64,000 nt of DNA from Sulfuricurvum sp. (GTDB taxonomy: Bacteria > Campylobacterota > Campylobacteria > Campylobacterales > Sulfurimonadaceae), in assembly GCA_030694265.1 (NCBI GenBank), contig JAUXYP010000002.1, positions 124,001-188,000 of the forward strand, in the 5' to 3' direction. This document shows positions 54,649-63,762 of this stretch, one piece after another. Made by a program: the position numbers and the translations under genes. Numbering within the stretch: the first letter of the stretch is position 1; every line of letters starts with the position of its first letter. The notes under the pieces are model-generated. The model saw nothing but the letters and a program-made list of their open reading frames with translations. It was not told where the DNA came from and ran no database searches.

Positions 54649-55530
54649 GTGAAATTTCACCGCGTCTATATCGAAATAACCAACGTATGCGGCTTGGCAT
54701 GCAGTTTTTGTCCACCTAAAGATCAGCCTACCCAGACGATGAGTCTCCCTTTTTTTGAGTCAATATTAATACAGCTTCAAGAGTACACCCGTGATATTGC
54801 CTTGCATGTAATGGGCGATCCAATGGTATTGTCCAATTTGAATGATTATTTGGATGTAGCCCATCGATTGGACTTTTCGGTTATGATCACAACAAGTGGG
54901 TTTTATCTCGATGAACCGCGCCGCAGGATGTTGGTGCACCCTTGCATTAAACAAGTCAATATTTCGTTAAACAGCTTCAATAAAAACAGTGTCTCTCGAA
55001 GTTTTGAAGCTTATATGGATAATATTTTGGCACTGTGCGATGAAAAATTGTTACAAACACATGAGTTTTTTATCAATTTGCGACTTTGGAACTTAGATGA
55101 GGCATGCAGTGCAGAGGTATTTAATGAACAGCTGTTCACCCTGTTGGAAAATCATTTTATACTTGAGGAGGGAATGATTCGTGATTCTGTAAGCGGCAAG
55201 CGACAATCATTACGCTTAGCGTCTAAGATATTACTCCATTTTGATCGTTATTTTCAGTGGCCTGCACTAAATAATGAAGTATCAGGAGACGGATATTGCC
55301 ATGGTTTGAGTAAACAAATTGCGATATTAGCAGATGGGCGTGTAGTGCCGTGTTGTTTGGATGGCGAGGGGATTATTGAGTTGGGTAACCTGCATGCAAC
55401 AAATTTGGGTAAAATTCTAGCATCTGAACGGGCCTGTTCCATTGTTGGTGGATTTAAAGAGGGCAAAGCGATTGAAGAACTGTGCCAAAAATGCAGTTAT
55501 AAAAAACGATTTGAGAAAGGGTTATCATGA
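54649..55530 (+). CDS. Radical SAM protein with SPASM-like C-terminus
   Basis: A 293-residue enzyme. The radical SAM motif is ITNVCGLACSFCPPK (CX3CX2C) at about residues 14-21. The C-terminal part has YCHGLSKQIAILADGRVVPCCLDGEGIIELGNL and ELCQKCSYKKRF, typical of SPASM auxiliary-cluster proteins. Start is GTG 54649. Members often modify peptides or tRNA/cofactors, but no precursor peptide is visible nearby. It overlaps corA by four bases. Confidence 0.82.
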   Translation: MKFHRVYIEITNVCGLACSFCPPKDQPTQTMSLPFFESILIQLQEYTRDIALHVMGDPMVLSNLNDYLDVAHRLDFSVMITTSGFYLDEPRRRMLVHPCIKQVNISLNSFNKNSVSRSFEAYMDNILALCDEKLLQTHEFFINLRLWNLDEACSAEVFNEQLFTLLENHFILEEGMIRDSVSGKRQSLRLASKILLHFDRYFQWPALNNEVSGDGYCHGLSKQIAILADGRVVPCCLDGEGIIELGNLHATNLGKILASERACSIVGGFKEGKAIEELCQKCSYKKRFEKGLS

Positions 55531-56480
55531 TTAAATGTTTTGTTAAAAATGAAAACGCAATTGCATTAATCGACACCATGTCTGACCTTGATGGAGATGT
55601 TATTGATCGAGTTATCTGGATTGATATGCTTATGCCAACGCATGATGAGATTATTTTTATTGAAAATACTTTCGGGATTAAATTTCCGACGAAACAAGAA
55701 ACCGAAGAGATTGAAATAAGTTCACGTTATTGGGAAGAAAATGACAAGATCGAGATTAACAGCTATTTTTTGATTAGTTCTAATCAACATTCCTTTAATG
55801 AAACGGTTTCTTTTATACTATACAGAGAAATATTGATTTCGATTCGTTACGCGGCATTGTATACCTTTGAAGAGTTTAATCGTAAAGTCTACGCTACTCC
55901 TCAACAATTTGACAGCGGTTACGATGTTTTTTGTAATCTCTTGGATATCCGTATTGATGCGGATGCAGATATCATTGAAAAGCTCTCGCGTGACATTGCC
56001 CGAATTCGTAAACACGTCTTTACTGATTATAAAAATGATGATGAAGAAATCTTGGAAAAAATCTCCTCATTTGAAGATTTGAACATGCAAATTCGAGAAA
56101 GTCTGACGGATAAGCAACGTATTTTGAGTTCCTTTTTAAAATCAGATAAATACAAAGCGTCGTTAAAAAATGATGTGACGATCATGCTCAAAGATATTAA
56201 GTCGCTTGTTGATTACACTGATTTTAATTTTCAACGGCTCGACTATCTACAAAATGTTTTTGTCGGCCTTTTGAGTATTCAGCAAAATAAAGTCATCAAA
56301 ATCTTTACGATTGTGAATGTTATTTTCCTCCCCCCTACATTGATTGCGAGTATTTATGGGATGAATTTTCAGATTATGCCGGAATTGAATTGGGAGTATG
56401 GCTATGGAGTGTCAGTCATTTTGATGATTTGTTCTTCTATCTTGCCAATTTATATTTTTAAACGAAAAGGGTTGATTTAA
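55527..56480 (+). CDS. corA: CorA-type magnesium/cobalt transporter
   Basis: A 317-residue channel with a large cytoplasmic N-domain (strands then long helices) and two C-terminal helices. The signature YGMNFQIMPEL follows the first helix at about residue 282, and the second helix ends in KRKGLI. Normal length. Confidence 0.92.
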   Translation: MIKCFVKNENAIALIDTMSDLDGDVIDRVIWIDMLMPTHDEIIFIENTFGIKFPTKQETEEIEISSRYWEENDKIEINSYFLISSNQHSFNETVSFILYREILISIRYAALYTFEEFNRKVYATPQQFDSGYDVFCNLLDIRIDADADIIEKLSRDIARIRKHVFTDYKNDDEEILEKISSFEDLNMQIRESLTDKQRILSSFLKSDKYKASLKNDVTIMLKDIKSLVDYTDFNFQRLDYLQNVFVGLLSIQQNKVIKIFTIVNVIFLPPTLIASIYGMNFQIMPELNWEYGYGVSVILMICSSILPIYIFKRKGLI

Positions 56481-56542
56481 AGATCAGCTTATGAGTACTG
56501 ATATGGTACTATACACAACTTAATACATAAAAGGATAAACTT

Positions 56543-57691
56543 TTGGACAGGCGGATACGCTATTTTATAGAAGATTATTGGGATATATTCACGGGAATTG
56601 TCTCCATGTTGCTTGCTTTTTTCTTTCATGCTCAAGGCGATGGTGTTATGGCAACACTCTTTTCAGCCATAGGCATTGCTGCCCTTTCTTTAACGGTTGC
56701 TGAGGTAGCCGACATACTTTCTGAACGATTACATGAACCTTATGGCAGTTTTGTTTTAACATTTAGTGCTGTAGTTGTTGAGATTGTTTTGCTCTATATG
56801 ATTTTACTCGAGGTACGACACAGTCCAGATGTTTTAGAAACGGTCAAAGGTGGAATCATCTCTGCTGTTATTGTGGATTTGAATGTTCTCCTTGGTCTGT
56901 CAGTATTTTTAGGAGGTCTCGCATTCAGTCAGCAGCAACACAATAAAGAAACTTCTAGCGCTTATAGCACTGTCTTGTTTGTGGCATCTTCCGCGTTATT
57001 GGTTCCTGGCTTGCTGAGCCATACGGAACATGGATCTGAGTCGCTGACACAAGTAAGTCATTTGATTGCGGGCTTGCTGATGTTTTTTTATCTGATCATT
57101 TTTATTTTTCAGACGCAAACGCATACGCACTTTTTCAAAGCAACTGCGCGAAGCCGTTTTTTTCGTCTTAAGCGCAAACTTCAAGAAGAAGAGGGTGAAA
57201 TTGATGAAAATGATACAAGTGATTATATTTTTGAGCACCTGCATACGGGCATTAACTTTCTTGTTATTTTTGCGTTGATTGGAATCATTGCTTTGGGTGC
57301 GGAGATTTTCGCTGCGCATGGGATCAAGCTTGCACGTGAATATGGAGTTTCAGCAGGGCTATCGGGATTAATAATTGCCATTATTAGTGTATCACCTGAA
57401 ATTTTTACGGCAGTGCGTGCTGCACGTAATGATCAAATTCAGCGTGTTGTCAATATTGCAATGGGAGCTTCGACGGTTTCGATTATTCTGACAGTTCCGA
57501 TTTTAATGCTTTTGGCTTATTACTCTGGTATTAACTTGACGCTTGATTTTAATCCTCTTCAAATCGGTGCCTTGCTTCTTACAATTCTATTGGTATGGAA
57601 AACAACAGAAGAGGGGGAGACCAATTATTTTGAAGGGGCTTCTCATCTGATGTTTTTTATTAGCTATGCCATTATTGCAACGTATTACTGA
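56543..57691 (+). CDS. ChaA-type Ca2+(Na+)/H+ antiporter
   Basis: A 382-residue cation/proton exchanger with about ten helices in two inverted halves: TVAEVADILSERLHEPYGSFVLTFSAVVVEIVL and ALGAEIFAAHGIKL...SPEIFTAVRAARNDQIQRVVNIAMGAS hold the Glu-containing alpha repeats. An acidic loop (QEEEGEIDENDTSD) separates the halves. Start is TTG 56543 with AAGGA ahead. The preferred ion is not certain. Confidence 0.82.
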   Translation: MDRRIRYFIEDYWDIFTGIVSMLLAFFFHAQGDGVMATLFSAIGIAALSLTVAEVADILSERLHEPYGSFVLTFSAVVVEIVLLYMILLEVRHSPDVLETVKGGIISAVIVDLNVLLGLSVFLGGLAFSQQQHNKETSSAYSTVLFVASSALLVPGLLSHTEHGSESLTQVSHLIAGLLMFFYLIIFIFQTQTHTHFFKATARSRFFRLKRKLQEEEGEIDENDTSDYIFEHLHTGINFLVIFALIGIIALGAEIFAAHGIKLAREYGVSAGLSGLIIAIISVSPEIFTAVRAARNDQIQRVVNIAMGASTVSIILTVPILMLLAYYSGINLTLDFNPLQIGALLLTILLVWKTTEEGETNYFEGASHLMFFISYAIIATYY

Positions 57692-57693
57692 TT

Positions 57694-58431
57694 ATGATTG
57701 TTTTATTCGCGCCAAGTGAAGGAAAACGCCCAGGTGGTGACGCCCCTAGTCTTACTCCAGATTCTTTGATCTTTCCGAATCTTTACGAAAAACGTTTCGA
57801 AGTTATTTCTCAATATGAGCAGCTGATAAAAGAGGGAGACTACCCTCAGCTCAATGAACTGTTTGGCCTTAAAGATGAAAAAGAGTTTGTACGGTATAAA
57901 ACTTCATTTGATACAGCACCTACTATGAAGGCCATAGAGCGCTATGACGGCGTTGCATACGATTATCTTGCATACGGCCAGTTAAGCTGTCCTGAGCAAG
58001 CCTACATAGATAAGAACGTCATTCTCTTCTCCAATTTGTTTGGTCCCATCAGCGCAGGTGACTTTATACCCGATTACAAACTAAAACAAGGTTCCGCTGT
58101 AGGTTCAATGGCCCCCGAAAAGTTTTACAAAAAATATTTTACGGATCCGTTGGACCTGTTGATAGGTGAGCGGGAAGTTTTAGATTTACGTGCAGGGTTT
58201 TACGATAAGTTTTACACCCGAAAAAGTTCTGCTATGACGTTAAAGTTCCTTAAAGATGGGAAAGTAGTTAGTCACTGGGCAAAAGCTTATCGCGGTATCG
58301 TCTTGAAAGCATTAGCAAAAAATCAGATTGATTCTTTGAAGGATTTCAAGGGAATGAATATTGATGGATTGAGCATCATTGAAATAGTTGAAACAGAGAA
58401 AAAAAACGAGATTATTTACGCAATTGGGTGA
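57694..58431 (+). CDS. yaaA: YaaA-family peroxide-stress protein
   Basis: A 245-residue protein of the YaaA (DUF328) family: LFAPSEGKRPGGD at the start, IERYDGVAYDYLAYGQL, LFGPISAGDFIPDYKLKQGS and NEIIYAIG. In E. coli YaaA lowers intracellular iron and protects DNA during peroxide stress. The last bases and the first post-stop bases form a small inverted repeat GCAATT/AATTGC. Confidence 0.82.
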   Translation: MIVLFAPSEGKRPGGDAPSLTPDSLIFPNLYEKRFEVISQYEQLIKEGDYPQLNELFGLKDEKEFVRYKTSFDTAPTMKAIERYDGVAYDYLAYGQLSCPEQAYIDKNVILFSNLFGPISAGDFIPDYKLKQGSAVGSMAPEKFYKKYFTDPLDLLIGEREVLDLRAGFYDKFYTRKSSAMTLKFLKDGKVVSHWAKAYRGIVLKALAKNQIDSLKDFKGMNIDGLSIIEIVETEKKNEIIYAIG

Positions 58432-58445
58432 ATTGCAAATAGCTC

Positions 58446-58474
58446 TTGACATTTAAAGAAAAAGGAACTATAAT
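58446..58474 (+). promoter_or_regulatory. Consensus sigma-70 promoter of the tRNA cluster
   Basis: TTGACA (58446-58451), a 17-base spacer, and TATAAT (58469-58474). It is an exact match to both hexamers, with the tRNA-Thr gene starting 20 bases after the -10. Confidence 0.8.
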
Positions 58475-58494
58475 TTCGGCTCCATTTCGTACAT

Positions 58495-58571
58495 GCCGGC
58501 ATAGCTCAGTTGGCTAGAGCAGCTGATTTGTAATCAGCAGGCCCGGGGTTCAAGTCCTCGTGCCGGCACCA
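58495..58571 (+). tRNA. tRNA-Thr (anticodon TGT)
   Basis: 77 bases including encoded CCA. Acceptor GCCGGCA / TGCCGGC, anticodon stem-loop GCTGA-TTTGTAA-TCAGC and T-arm GGTTCAAGTCC. First of four tandem tRNA genes ahead of tuf. Confidence 0.95.
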
Positions 58572-58625
58572 TTGAACGAAATCGGAATGCATTACAATTA
58601 TCAGTGTTAGACCAGATTAGGCCGT

Positions 58626-58711
<86 letters not shown>

Positions 58712-58714
58712 TCT

Positions 58715-58791
<77 letters not shown>

Positions 58792-58888
58792 CTGGGAGCT
58801 GAAGTACAATTCATAAAACTACTTCATAATTACCTAAAACCGTAAAATAGTTTTTAAGCTTCCAAATACAAATATATTTATTGTTTAT

Positions 58889-58963
<75 letters not shown>

Positions 58964-59017
58964 GTAACCAGTTTGTAATTTTTTGAAAGCTTGAAAGCTA
59001 TTTCAGCTGTTTTTAGG

Positions 59018-59023
59018 TATAAT
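59018..59023 (+). promoter_or_regulatory. -10 element of tuf
   Basis: GGTATAATTCC, 36 bases upstream of the tuf ATG; no -35 consensus. Confidence 0.5.
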
Positions 59024-59059
59024 TCCATTTTCGTTTACAATATTAAGTCGGAGGACACT

Positions 59060-60259
59060 ATGGCAAAAGAAAAGTTTGCACGTACTAAACCACACTGCAA
59101 CATCGGTACTATCGGTCACGTTGACCACGGTAAAACTACATTGACAGCAGCAATTACCGCTGTTTTGGCAACTAAAACTGGTGCTAAATTTATGGACTAC
59201 GATCAAATCGACAACGCTCCTGAAGAGCGTGAGCGCGGAATCACGATCGCTACTTCACACGTTGAGTACGAAACAGAAAATCGTCACTATGCACACGTTG
59301 ACTGTCCTGGACACGCCGACTATGTTAAGAACATGATTACTGGTGCTGCACAAATGGATGGTGCTATTCTTGTTGTTTCTGCAGCAGATGGCCCAATGCC
59401 ACAAACACGTGAGCACATTTTGCTTTCACGTCAAGTTGGTGTTCCATACATCGTTGTTTTCATGAACAAAGAAGATATGGTTGATGATGAAGAACTTCTT
59501 GAGCTCGTAGAGATGGAAATTCGTGAACTTCTTGATATGTATGATTTCCCAGGTGATGATACTCCAATCGTTGCTGGTTCTGCTCTTAAAGCACTTGAAG
59601 AGGCTAAAGCTGGCGCTCTTGGTGTTTGGGCAGATAAAATTATCAAATTGATGGATGAAGTGGATCGTTATATCCCTCAACCTATCCGTGAAACTGAAAA
59701 AGATTTCTTGATGCCGGTAGAGGACGTTTTCTCTATTTCTGGTCGTGGAACTGTTGTTACTGGTCGTATCGAGCGTGGTACTATCAAAATCGGTGAAACA
59801 ATTGAAATCGTAGGTATCCGTGATACACAAACAACAACAGTAACTGGCGTTGAAATGTTCCGTAAAGAAATGGACATGGGTGAAGCGGGTGATAACTGCG
59901 GAATCTTGCTTCGTGGTACTAAGAAAGAAGATGTTGAGCGTGGTCAAGTTCTTTGTAAGCCTAAGTCAATCAATCCTCACACAAAATTTGAGGCTGAAAT
60001 TTATGTATTGAGCAAAGAAGAAGGTGGACGTCATACTCCATTCTTCAACGGTTACCGTCCACAATTCTATGTTCGTACTACTGACTGTACTGGTGCAATC
60101 ACTTTGCAAGAAGGTACTGAAATGGTTATGCCAGGCGATAATGTTAAAATTTTCGCTGAGTTGATTCACCCGATCGCAATGGAAGAGGGAACTCGTTTCG
60201 CTATCCGTGAGGGTGGACGTACTGTCGGTGCAGGTGTTGTTTCTAAAATCCTTGCATAA
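59060..60259 (+). CDS. tuf: Elongation factor Tu
   Basis: GTPase that brings aminoacyl-tRNA to the ribosome. From ATG 59060 (GGAGGA upstream) the protein is [32 protein letters not shown], about 399 residues. G1 GHVDHGKT, G3 DCPGHADY and G4 around NKEDMV are present. A longer in-frame start 23 codons upstream is not supported. Confidence 0.99.
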   Translation: MAKEKFARTKPHCNIGTIGHVDHGKTTLTAAITAVLATKTGAKFMDYDQIDNAPEERERGITIATSHVEYETENRHYAHVDCPGHADYVKNMITGAAQMDGAILVVSAADGPMPQTREHILLSRQVGVPYIVVFMNKEDMVDDEELLELVEMEIRELLDMYDFPGDDTPIVAGSALKALEEAKAGALGVWADKIIKLMDEVDRYIPQPIRETEKDFLMPVEDVFSISGRGTVVTGRIERGTIKIGETIEIVGIRDTQTTTVTGVEMFRKEMDMGEAGDNCGILLRGTKKEDVERGQVLCKPKSINPHTKFEAEIYVLSKEEGGRHTPFFNGYRPQFYVRTTDCTGAITLQEGTEMVMPGDNVKIFAELIHPIAMEEGTRFAIREGGRTVGAGVVSKILA

Positions 60260-60264
60260 TTTTA

Positions 60265-60281
60265 CCCGACCTTAGGGTCGG
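60265..60281 (+). other. Hairpin between tuf and rpmG
   Basis: CCGACC-TTAG-GGTCGG in the 37-base gap; no U-run follows, so it is a transcript-processing or attenuator hairpin at most. Confidence 0.4.
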
Positions 60282-60296
60282 AACATAAGGTCTGAT

Positions 60297-60449
60297 ATGC
60301 GCGAAAATATACATTTAGCTTGTGAAAAGTGCACACGTCGTAACTATCACATTACTAAGAATAAAAAAACTCATACTGAGAAATTCTCAGCTAACAAATT
60401 TTGTAAATTCTGTCGTGAGCACACGGTTCACAAAGAAGCAAAACTTTAA
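60297..60449 (+). CDS. rpmG: 50S ribosomal protein L33
   Basis: A 50-residue protein, MRENIHLACEKCTRRNYHIT (first 20), with zinc ligands CEKC and CKFC. Too short for most gene calls. A terminator follows. Confidence 0.97.
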   Translation: MRENIHLACEKCTRRNYHITKNKKTHTEKFSANKFCKFCREHTVHKEAKL

Positions 60450-60453
60450 GTTG

Positions 60454-60470
60454 TCCCCTTCGGGGATTTT
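60454..60470 (+). terminator. Terminator/hairpin after rpmG
   Basis: TCCCC-TTC-GGGGA followed by TTTT, 4 bases after the rpmG stop and just before tRNA-Trp. Confidence 0.65.
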
Positions 60471-60472
60471 AT

Positions 60473-60548
60473 AGGTCAGTAGCTCCAATGGTAGAGCGCC
60501 GGATTCCAAATCCGATGGTTGCGGGTTCGAATCCCCCCTGGCCTGCCA
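60473..60548 (+). tRNA. tRNA-Trp (anticodon CCA)
   Basis: 76 bases with encoded CCA. Acceptor AGGTCAG / CTGGCCT, loop with CCA anticodon flanked by TT and AA. Between rpmG and secE, a known bacterial arrangement. Confidence 0.93.
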
Positions 60549-60612
60549 CAAGCATTTTAAACTAATGATGCTTTCGGGCTTTATTCGTTGGAAATGTCCT
60601 AAGGATCATGGT

Positions 60613-60798
60613 ATGAAAAACAGTGTAAACAATTATTTCAGATCTGCAAAGCTTGAGTTGGCAAAAGTCATTTTTCCAACTAAGCCGCAAGTTAAACAGG
60701 CGTTTATCGCCGTTCTTGTGGTTGTAACTTTTGTTGTTCTTTTCTTGGCATTGGTTGACTTTGCTATGTCATCATTATTATCGGCAATTTTGGGTTAA
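60613..60798 (+). CDS. secE: Preprotein translocase subunit SecE
   Basis: A 61-residue protein: MKNSVNNYFRSAKLELAKVI with the conserved E-L-x-K-V-x-x-P amphipathic helix and one membrane helix (VKQAFIAVLVVVTFVVLFLALVDF). ATG 60613 with AAGGATC ahead; a longer ORF from 60565 is unlikely. Confidence 0.93.
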   Translation: MKNSVNNYFRSAKLELAKVIFPTKPQVKQAFIAVLVVVTFVVLFLALVDFAMSSLLSAILG

Positions 60799-60807
60799 GG
60801 AAAAAAT

Positions 60808-61338
60808 ATGGCACATCGTTGGTACTCAATTCAAACTTATGCCGGCAGCGAGCGCAGTGTGAAAGCTGCAATCGAAAACATTATTGCTGAAAATCATCTT
60901 GAAGAGGTCATAACAGAAGTTATCGTCCCTACTGAAGATGTTATTGAAGTAAAAAACGGCAAGAAAAAAATAACAGAACGTTCGCTCTACTCAGGGTATG
61001 TATTTGCTAATATTGATCTCAGTGTCGATTTACAGCATAGAATACAATCTCTTCCGCGTGTCGCGGGATTTATTGGTGAGGGCAGTAAGCCAACACCATT
61101 AAGTGATAATGATATTAATGTTATCTTGGATCGTGTTGCGAATCGTGCAGCTCCTAAACCAAAAGTCTATTTTGACAATGGTGAGATGGTACGTATAGTT
61201 GACGGTCCGTTTGCAAACTTCACAGGCACAGTGGATGAGTATGATCTTGAGCATGGTACACTGAAACTCAATGTTTCTATCTTTGGTCGTAGTACACCTG
61301 TTGATATATCGTATACACAAGTCGAAAAAATAATTTAA
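60808..61338 (+). CDS. nusG: Transcription termination/antitermination factor NusG
   Basis: 176 residues: WYSIQTYAGSERSVKAAIENII, then KITERSLYSGYVFANIDLS, and a KOW domain (NGEMVRIVDGPFANFTGTV). N-domain binds RNA polymerase, KOW binds S10 or Rho. Confidence 0.97.
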   Translation: MAHRWYSIQTYAGSERSVKAAIENIIAENHLEEVITEVIVPTEDVIEVKNGKKKITERSLYSGYVFANIDLSVDLQHRIQSLPRVAGFIGEGSKPTPLSDNDINVILDRVANRAAPKPKVYFDNGEMVRIVDGPFANFTGTVDEYDLEHGTLKLNVSIFGRSTPVDISYTQVEKII

Positions 61339-61359
61339 TCTCAAAAAAAGGAAGCACAA

Positions 61360-61785
61360 ATGGCAAAGAAAATTACAGGTTACATTAAGTTACAAGTTCA
61401 AGCTGGCGCGGCTAATCCGGCACCACCGGTTGGTCCTGCCCTTGGTCAACGTGGTGTTAACATCATGGAATTTTGTAAAGCGTTTAACGAGCGTACGAAA
61501 GATAAGGCAGGATTTAAACTCCCTGTAGTTATCACTGTGTATGCGGATAAAACGTTTTCATTCATCACAAAACAGCCCCCGGCATCTGCTCTTATCATGA
61601 AAGCAGCTGGTCTTAAAAAAGGGACTGATAATCCGATGAAAAACAAAGTGGGTAAAATCACTAAAGCTCAATTGATGGAAATTGTAAAGCAAAAAATGCA
61701 AGACATGAACACAGATAATATTGATGCAGCAGCAGCAACTATTACTGGTTCTGCACGTTCAATGGGTGTTGATATCGTCGACTAA
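61360..61785 (+). CDS. rplK: 50S ribosomal protein L11
   Basis: 141 residues; [33 protein letters not shown] and the C-terminal [12 protein letters not shown]. 21 bases after nusG. Confidence 0.98.
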   Translation: MAKKITGYIKLQVQAGAANPAPPVGPALGQRGVNIMEFCKAFNERTKDKAGFKLPVVITVYADKTFSFITKQPPASALIMKAAGLKKGTDNPMKNKVGKITKAQLMEIVKQKMQDMNTDNIDAAAATITGSARSMGVDIVD

Positions 61786-61851
61786 ACCCTTAACTCTTCG
61801 ACCGCAAAGAGACTAAATCATGCGGCAGATTCTATTTTATGGAGAATTATC

Positions 61852-62547
61852 ATGGCAGGAAAACGCTATAAATTATTAAGTGAAAAAATTGACTTGGCAA
61901 AAAGCTACAGTGTAGCGGATGCATCCGTTTTTTTACAAGAACTAAAATCTGCAAAATTCGACGAGACTGTTGAAATTGCTCTTAACCTTAATGTTGATCC
62001 TCGTCACGCTGACCAGATGATCCGTGGCGCTGTTGTGCTTCCTCACGGTACGGGTAAAGTGGTCCGTGTAGCGGTTTTCGCTAAAGGTGCTAAAGCTGAT
62101 GAAGCTAAAGCAGCCGGTGCTGACATTGTTGGTGCTGAAGATCTAGTAGATCAAATCAAATCTGGTAACATTAACTTCGATATCGTTGTTGCTGCACCTG
62201 ATTGTATGGGTCTAGTAGGTCAAGTTGGCCGTATTCTTGGGCCAAAAGGTATGATGCCTAATCCTAAGACAGGCACTGTTACTGCTGATATCGCCAAGGC
62301 TGTTTCCAATGTTAAAGGCGGGCAAGTAAATTTCCGTGTTGACAAAAAAGGAAATATCCACGCTGGTGTTGGTAAAGTAAGTTTTGACGCTGCTAAAATT
62401 GAAGAAAACATCAAAGCGTTTGTTGGTGCTATTAATCGTGCAAAACCATCAACTGCAAAGGGCCGTTATATCAAAAACGCGGCACTTTCATTGACAATGA
62501 GCCCAGCTATTAAGTTTGATATTCAAGAGCTTCTTGATATCCGTTAA
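61852..62547 (+). CDS. rplA: 50S ribosomal protein L1
   Basis: 231 residues: [55 protein letters not shown] and the final [15 protein letters not shown]. The L1 site upstream may mediate feedback. Confidence 0.98.
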   Translation: MAGKRYKLLSEKIDLAKSYSVADASVFLQELKSAKFDETVEIALNLNVDPRHADQMIRGAVVLPHGTGKVVRVAVFAKGAKADEAKAAGADIVGAEDLVDQIKSGNINFDIVVAAPDCMGLVGQVGRILGPKGMMPNPKTGTVTADIAKAVSNVKGGQVNFRVDKKGNIHAGVGKVSFDAAKIEENIKAFVGAINRAKPSTAKGRYIKNAALSLTMSPAIKFDIQELLDIR

Positions 62548-62559
62548 CTACTAGCCTCA

Positions 62560-62595
62560 GAAGCCGCCTTGTAAGGTGGTTTCTTTTTATTTTAT
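62560..62595 (+). terminator. Hairpin with T-rich tail after rplA
   Basis: GAAGCCGCCTT-GT-AAGGTGGTTTC with G-U pairs, followed by TTTTTATTTTA; probable partial terminator between rplKA and rplJL. Confidence 0.7.
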
Positions 62596-62599
62596 GGAC

Positions 62600-62675
62600 T
62601 TAAGATAGTAGGGGGCGAGAGCCTTAATCAGATTGATTCTGCCCCGCTTGAAGTTGTGTCTGGAAAGGAGAAACG
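62600..62675 (+). promoter_or_regulatory. L10 leader region of rplJL
   Basis: The gap before rplJ contains GGGGGCGAGAGCCTTAATC and GATTCTGCCCCGC, complementary G/C arms around an unpaired loop, the layout of the L10 leader at which L10-(L12)4 binds its own message. GGAAAGGAG precedes the start. Confidence 0.6.
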
Positions 62676-63161
62676 ATGAACAAAACACAAAAATCAGAAA
62701 TTGTTAATACTCTCACGTCAGAGTTTAAATCAGCTGCTGCTGTAGTGATGTGTGATTACCGTGGCCTTACTGTTTCAAATTTAGAGTCACTACGTAGTAT
62801 TGCACGTGCTAAAGATACGAAAGTTCAAGTGGTTAAAAATACCCTTGCTTCAATCGCTTTAGCAAATGCAGATATGACTGGTATCGCTATTACAGATACT
62901 AACATTTTTGTTTGGGGCGAAGATTCAATTGCAGCTGCAAAAACAGTTGTTGAATTTTCAAAAGCTAACGATAAATTTGTGATCCGTACGGCATACATCG
63001 ACGGTCAACCCGCTGATGAGAAAAAAGTACGTACATTTGCTACCCTACCGGGACGTGAAGAATTGCTTGGCATGTTGGCATCTGTTTGGATGGGTCCAGT
63101 ACGCAATTTCACAATCGGTCTCGATGCGCTTAAACGTAAAAAAGAAGAAGAAGCAGCTTAA
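62676..63161 (+). CDS. rplJ: 50S ribosomal protein L10
   Basis: 161 residues; VVMCDYRGLTVSNLESLRS, VVKNTLASIAL and a helical tail ending KRKKEEEAA to which L7/L12 dimers bind. Confidence 0.97.
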   Translation: MNKTQKSEIVNTLTSEFKSAAAVVMCDYRGLTVSNLESLRSIARAKDTKVQVVKNTLASIALANADMTGIAITDTNIFVWGEDSIAAAKTVVEFSKANDKFVIRTAYIDGQPADEKKVRTFATLPGREELLGMLASVWMGPVRNFTIGLDALKRKKEEEAA

Positions 63162-63229
63162 TCGCTGTTTTGAAGTAACGCTGGATTTAATTCCGGCATA
63201 AAAAAATAAAAATATCATAGGAGAATACA

Positions 63230-63598
63230 ATGGCTGTTACAAAACAAGACGTTCTTGAGTTTATCTCAAACCTTTCTGTCCTTGAGCTTTCTGAGCTTGT
63301 AAAAGAATTCGAAGAAAAATTCGGAGTATCTGCTCAACCGGTAGCGGTTGCTGGTGGCGCTGCTGTTGCAGAAGCTGCAGAAGAAAAAACTGAGTTTGAT
63401 GTTATCCTTAAAGACGCTGGTGAAAAGAAAATCAACGTTATTAAGGTAGTTCGTGCACTTACTGGTCTTGGTCTTAAAGAGGCAAAAGATGCAGTTGATG
63501 GCGCTCCAACAACTATCAAAGAGGGCATCAACAAAGAAGACGCTGAAGCCGCTAAAAAAGAGCTTGAAGAAGCTGGCGCAGTCGTAGAAGTTAAATAA
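63230..63598 (+). CDS. rplL: 50S ribosomal protein L7/L12
   Basis: 122 residues; [26 protein letters not shown], an Ala-rich hinge, and [43 protein letters not shown]-domain. Two hairpins follow before rpoB. Confidence 0.98.
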   Translation: MAVTKQDVLEFISNLSVLELSELVKEFEEKFGVSAQPVAVAGGAAVAEAAEEKTEFDVILKDAGEKKINVIKVVRALTGLGLKEAKDAVDGAPTTIKEGINKEDAEAAKKELEEAGAVVEVK

Positions 63599-63611
63599 TT
63601 ATTTTATGATT

Positions 63612-63681
63612 GGAGGGTTTTCCCTCCGTTCAATCAGAGGGCACTTTTCCGAATTGATTTTTTCATTTTGGAAAAGTGCCC
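63612..63681 (+). other. Two inverted repeats between rplL and rpoB
   Basis: GGAGGG-TTTT-CCCTCC (63612-63627) and then a perfect 12-bp stem GGGCACTTTTCC / GGAAAAGTGCCC with a 19-nt loop (63639-63650 and 63670-63681). In E. coli this gap holds an attenuator and an RNase III site; this structure is placed likewise. Confidence 0.65.
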
Positions 63682-63762
63682 ATACGTCGTTATACGGTTA
63701 AGGTCACTTAACTAGACATGCATTTATCCATCCCTCTGGGATTACAAACTTGATTGAGGTAG

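Noticed and set aside
58991-59059. 23-codon N-terminal extension of EF-Tu
   Set aside because: It includes the -10 box, and the true start at 59060 has GGAGGA and the universal MAKEKF beginning.
59426-59947. Long antisense open frame inside tuf
   Set aside because: Its protein is low-complexity in Thr, Asn, Phe and Ser and merely mirrors codon bias of tuf; no start signal.
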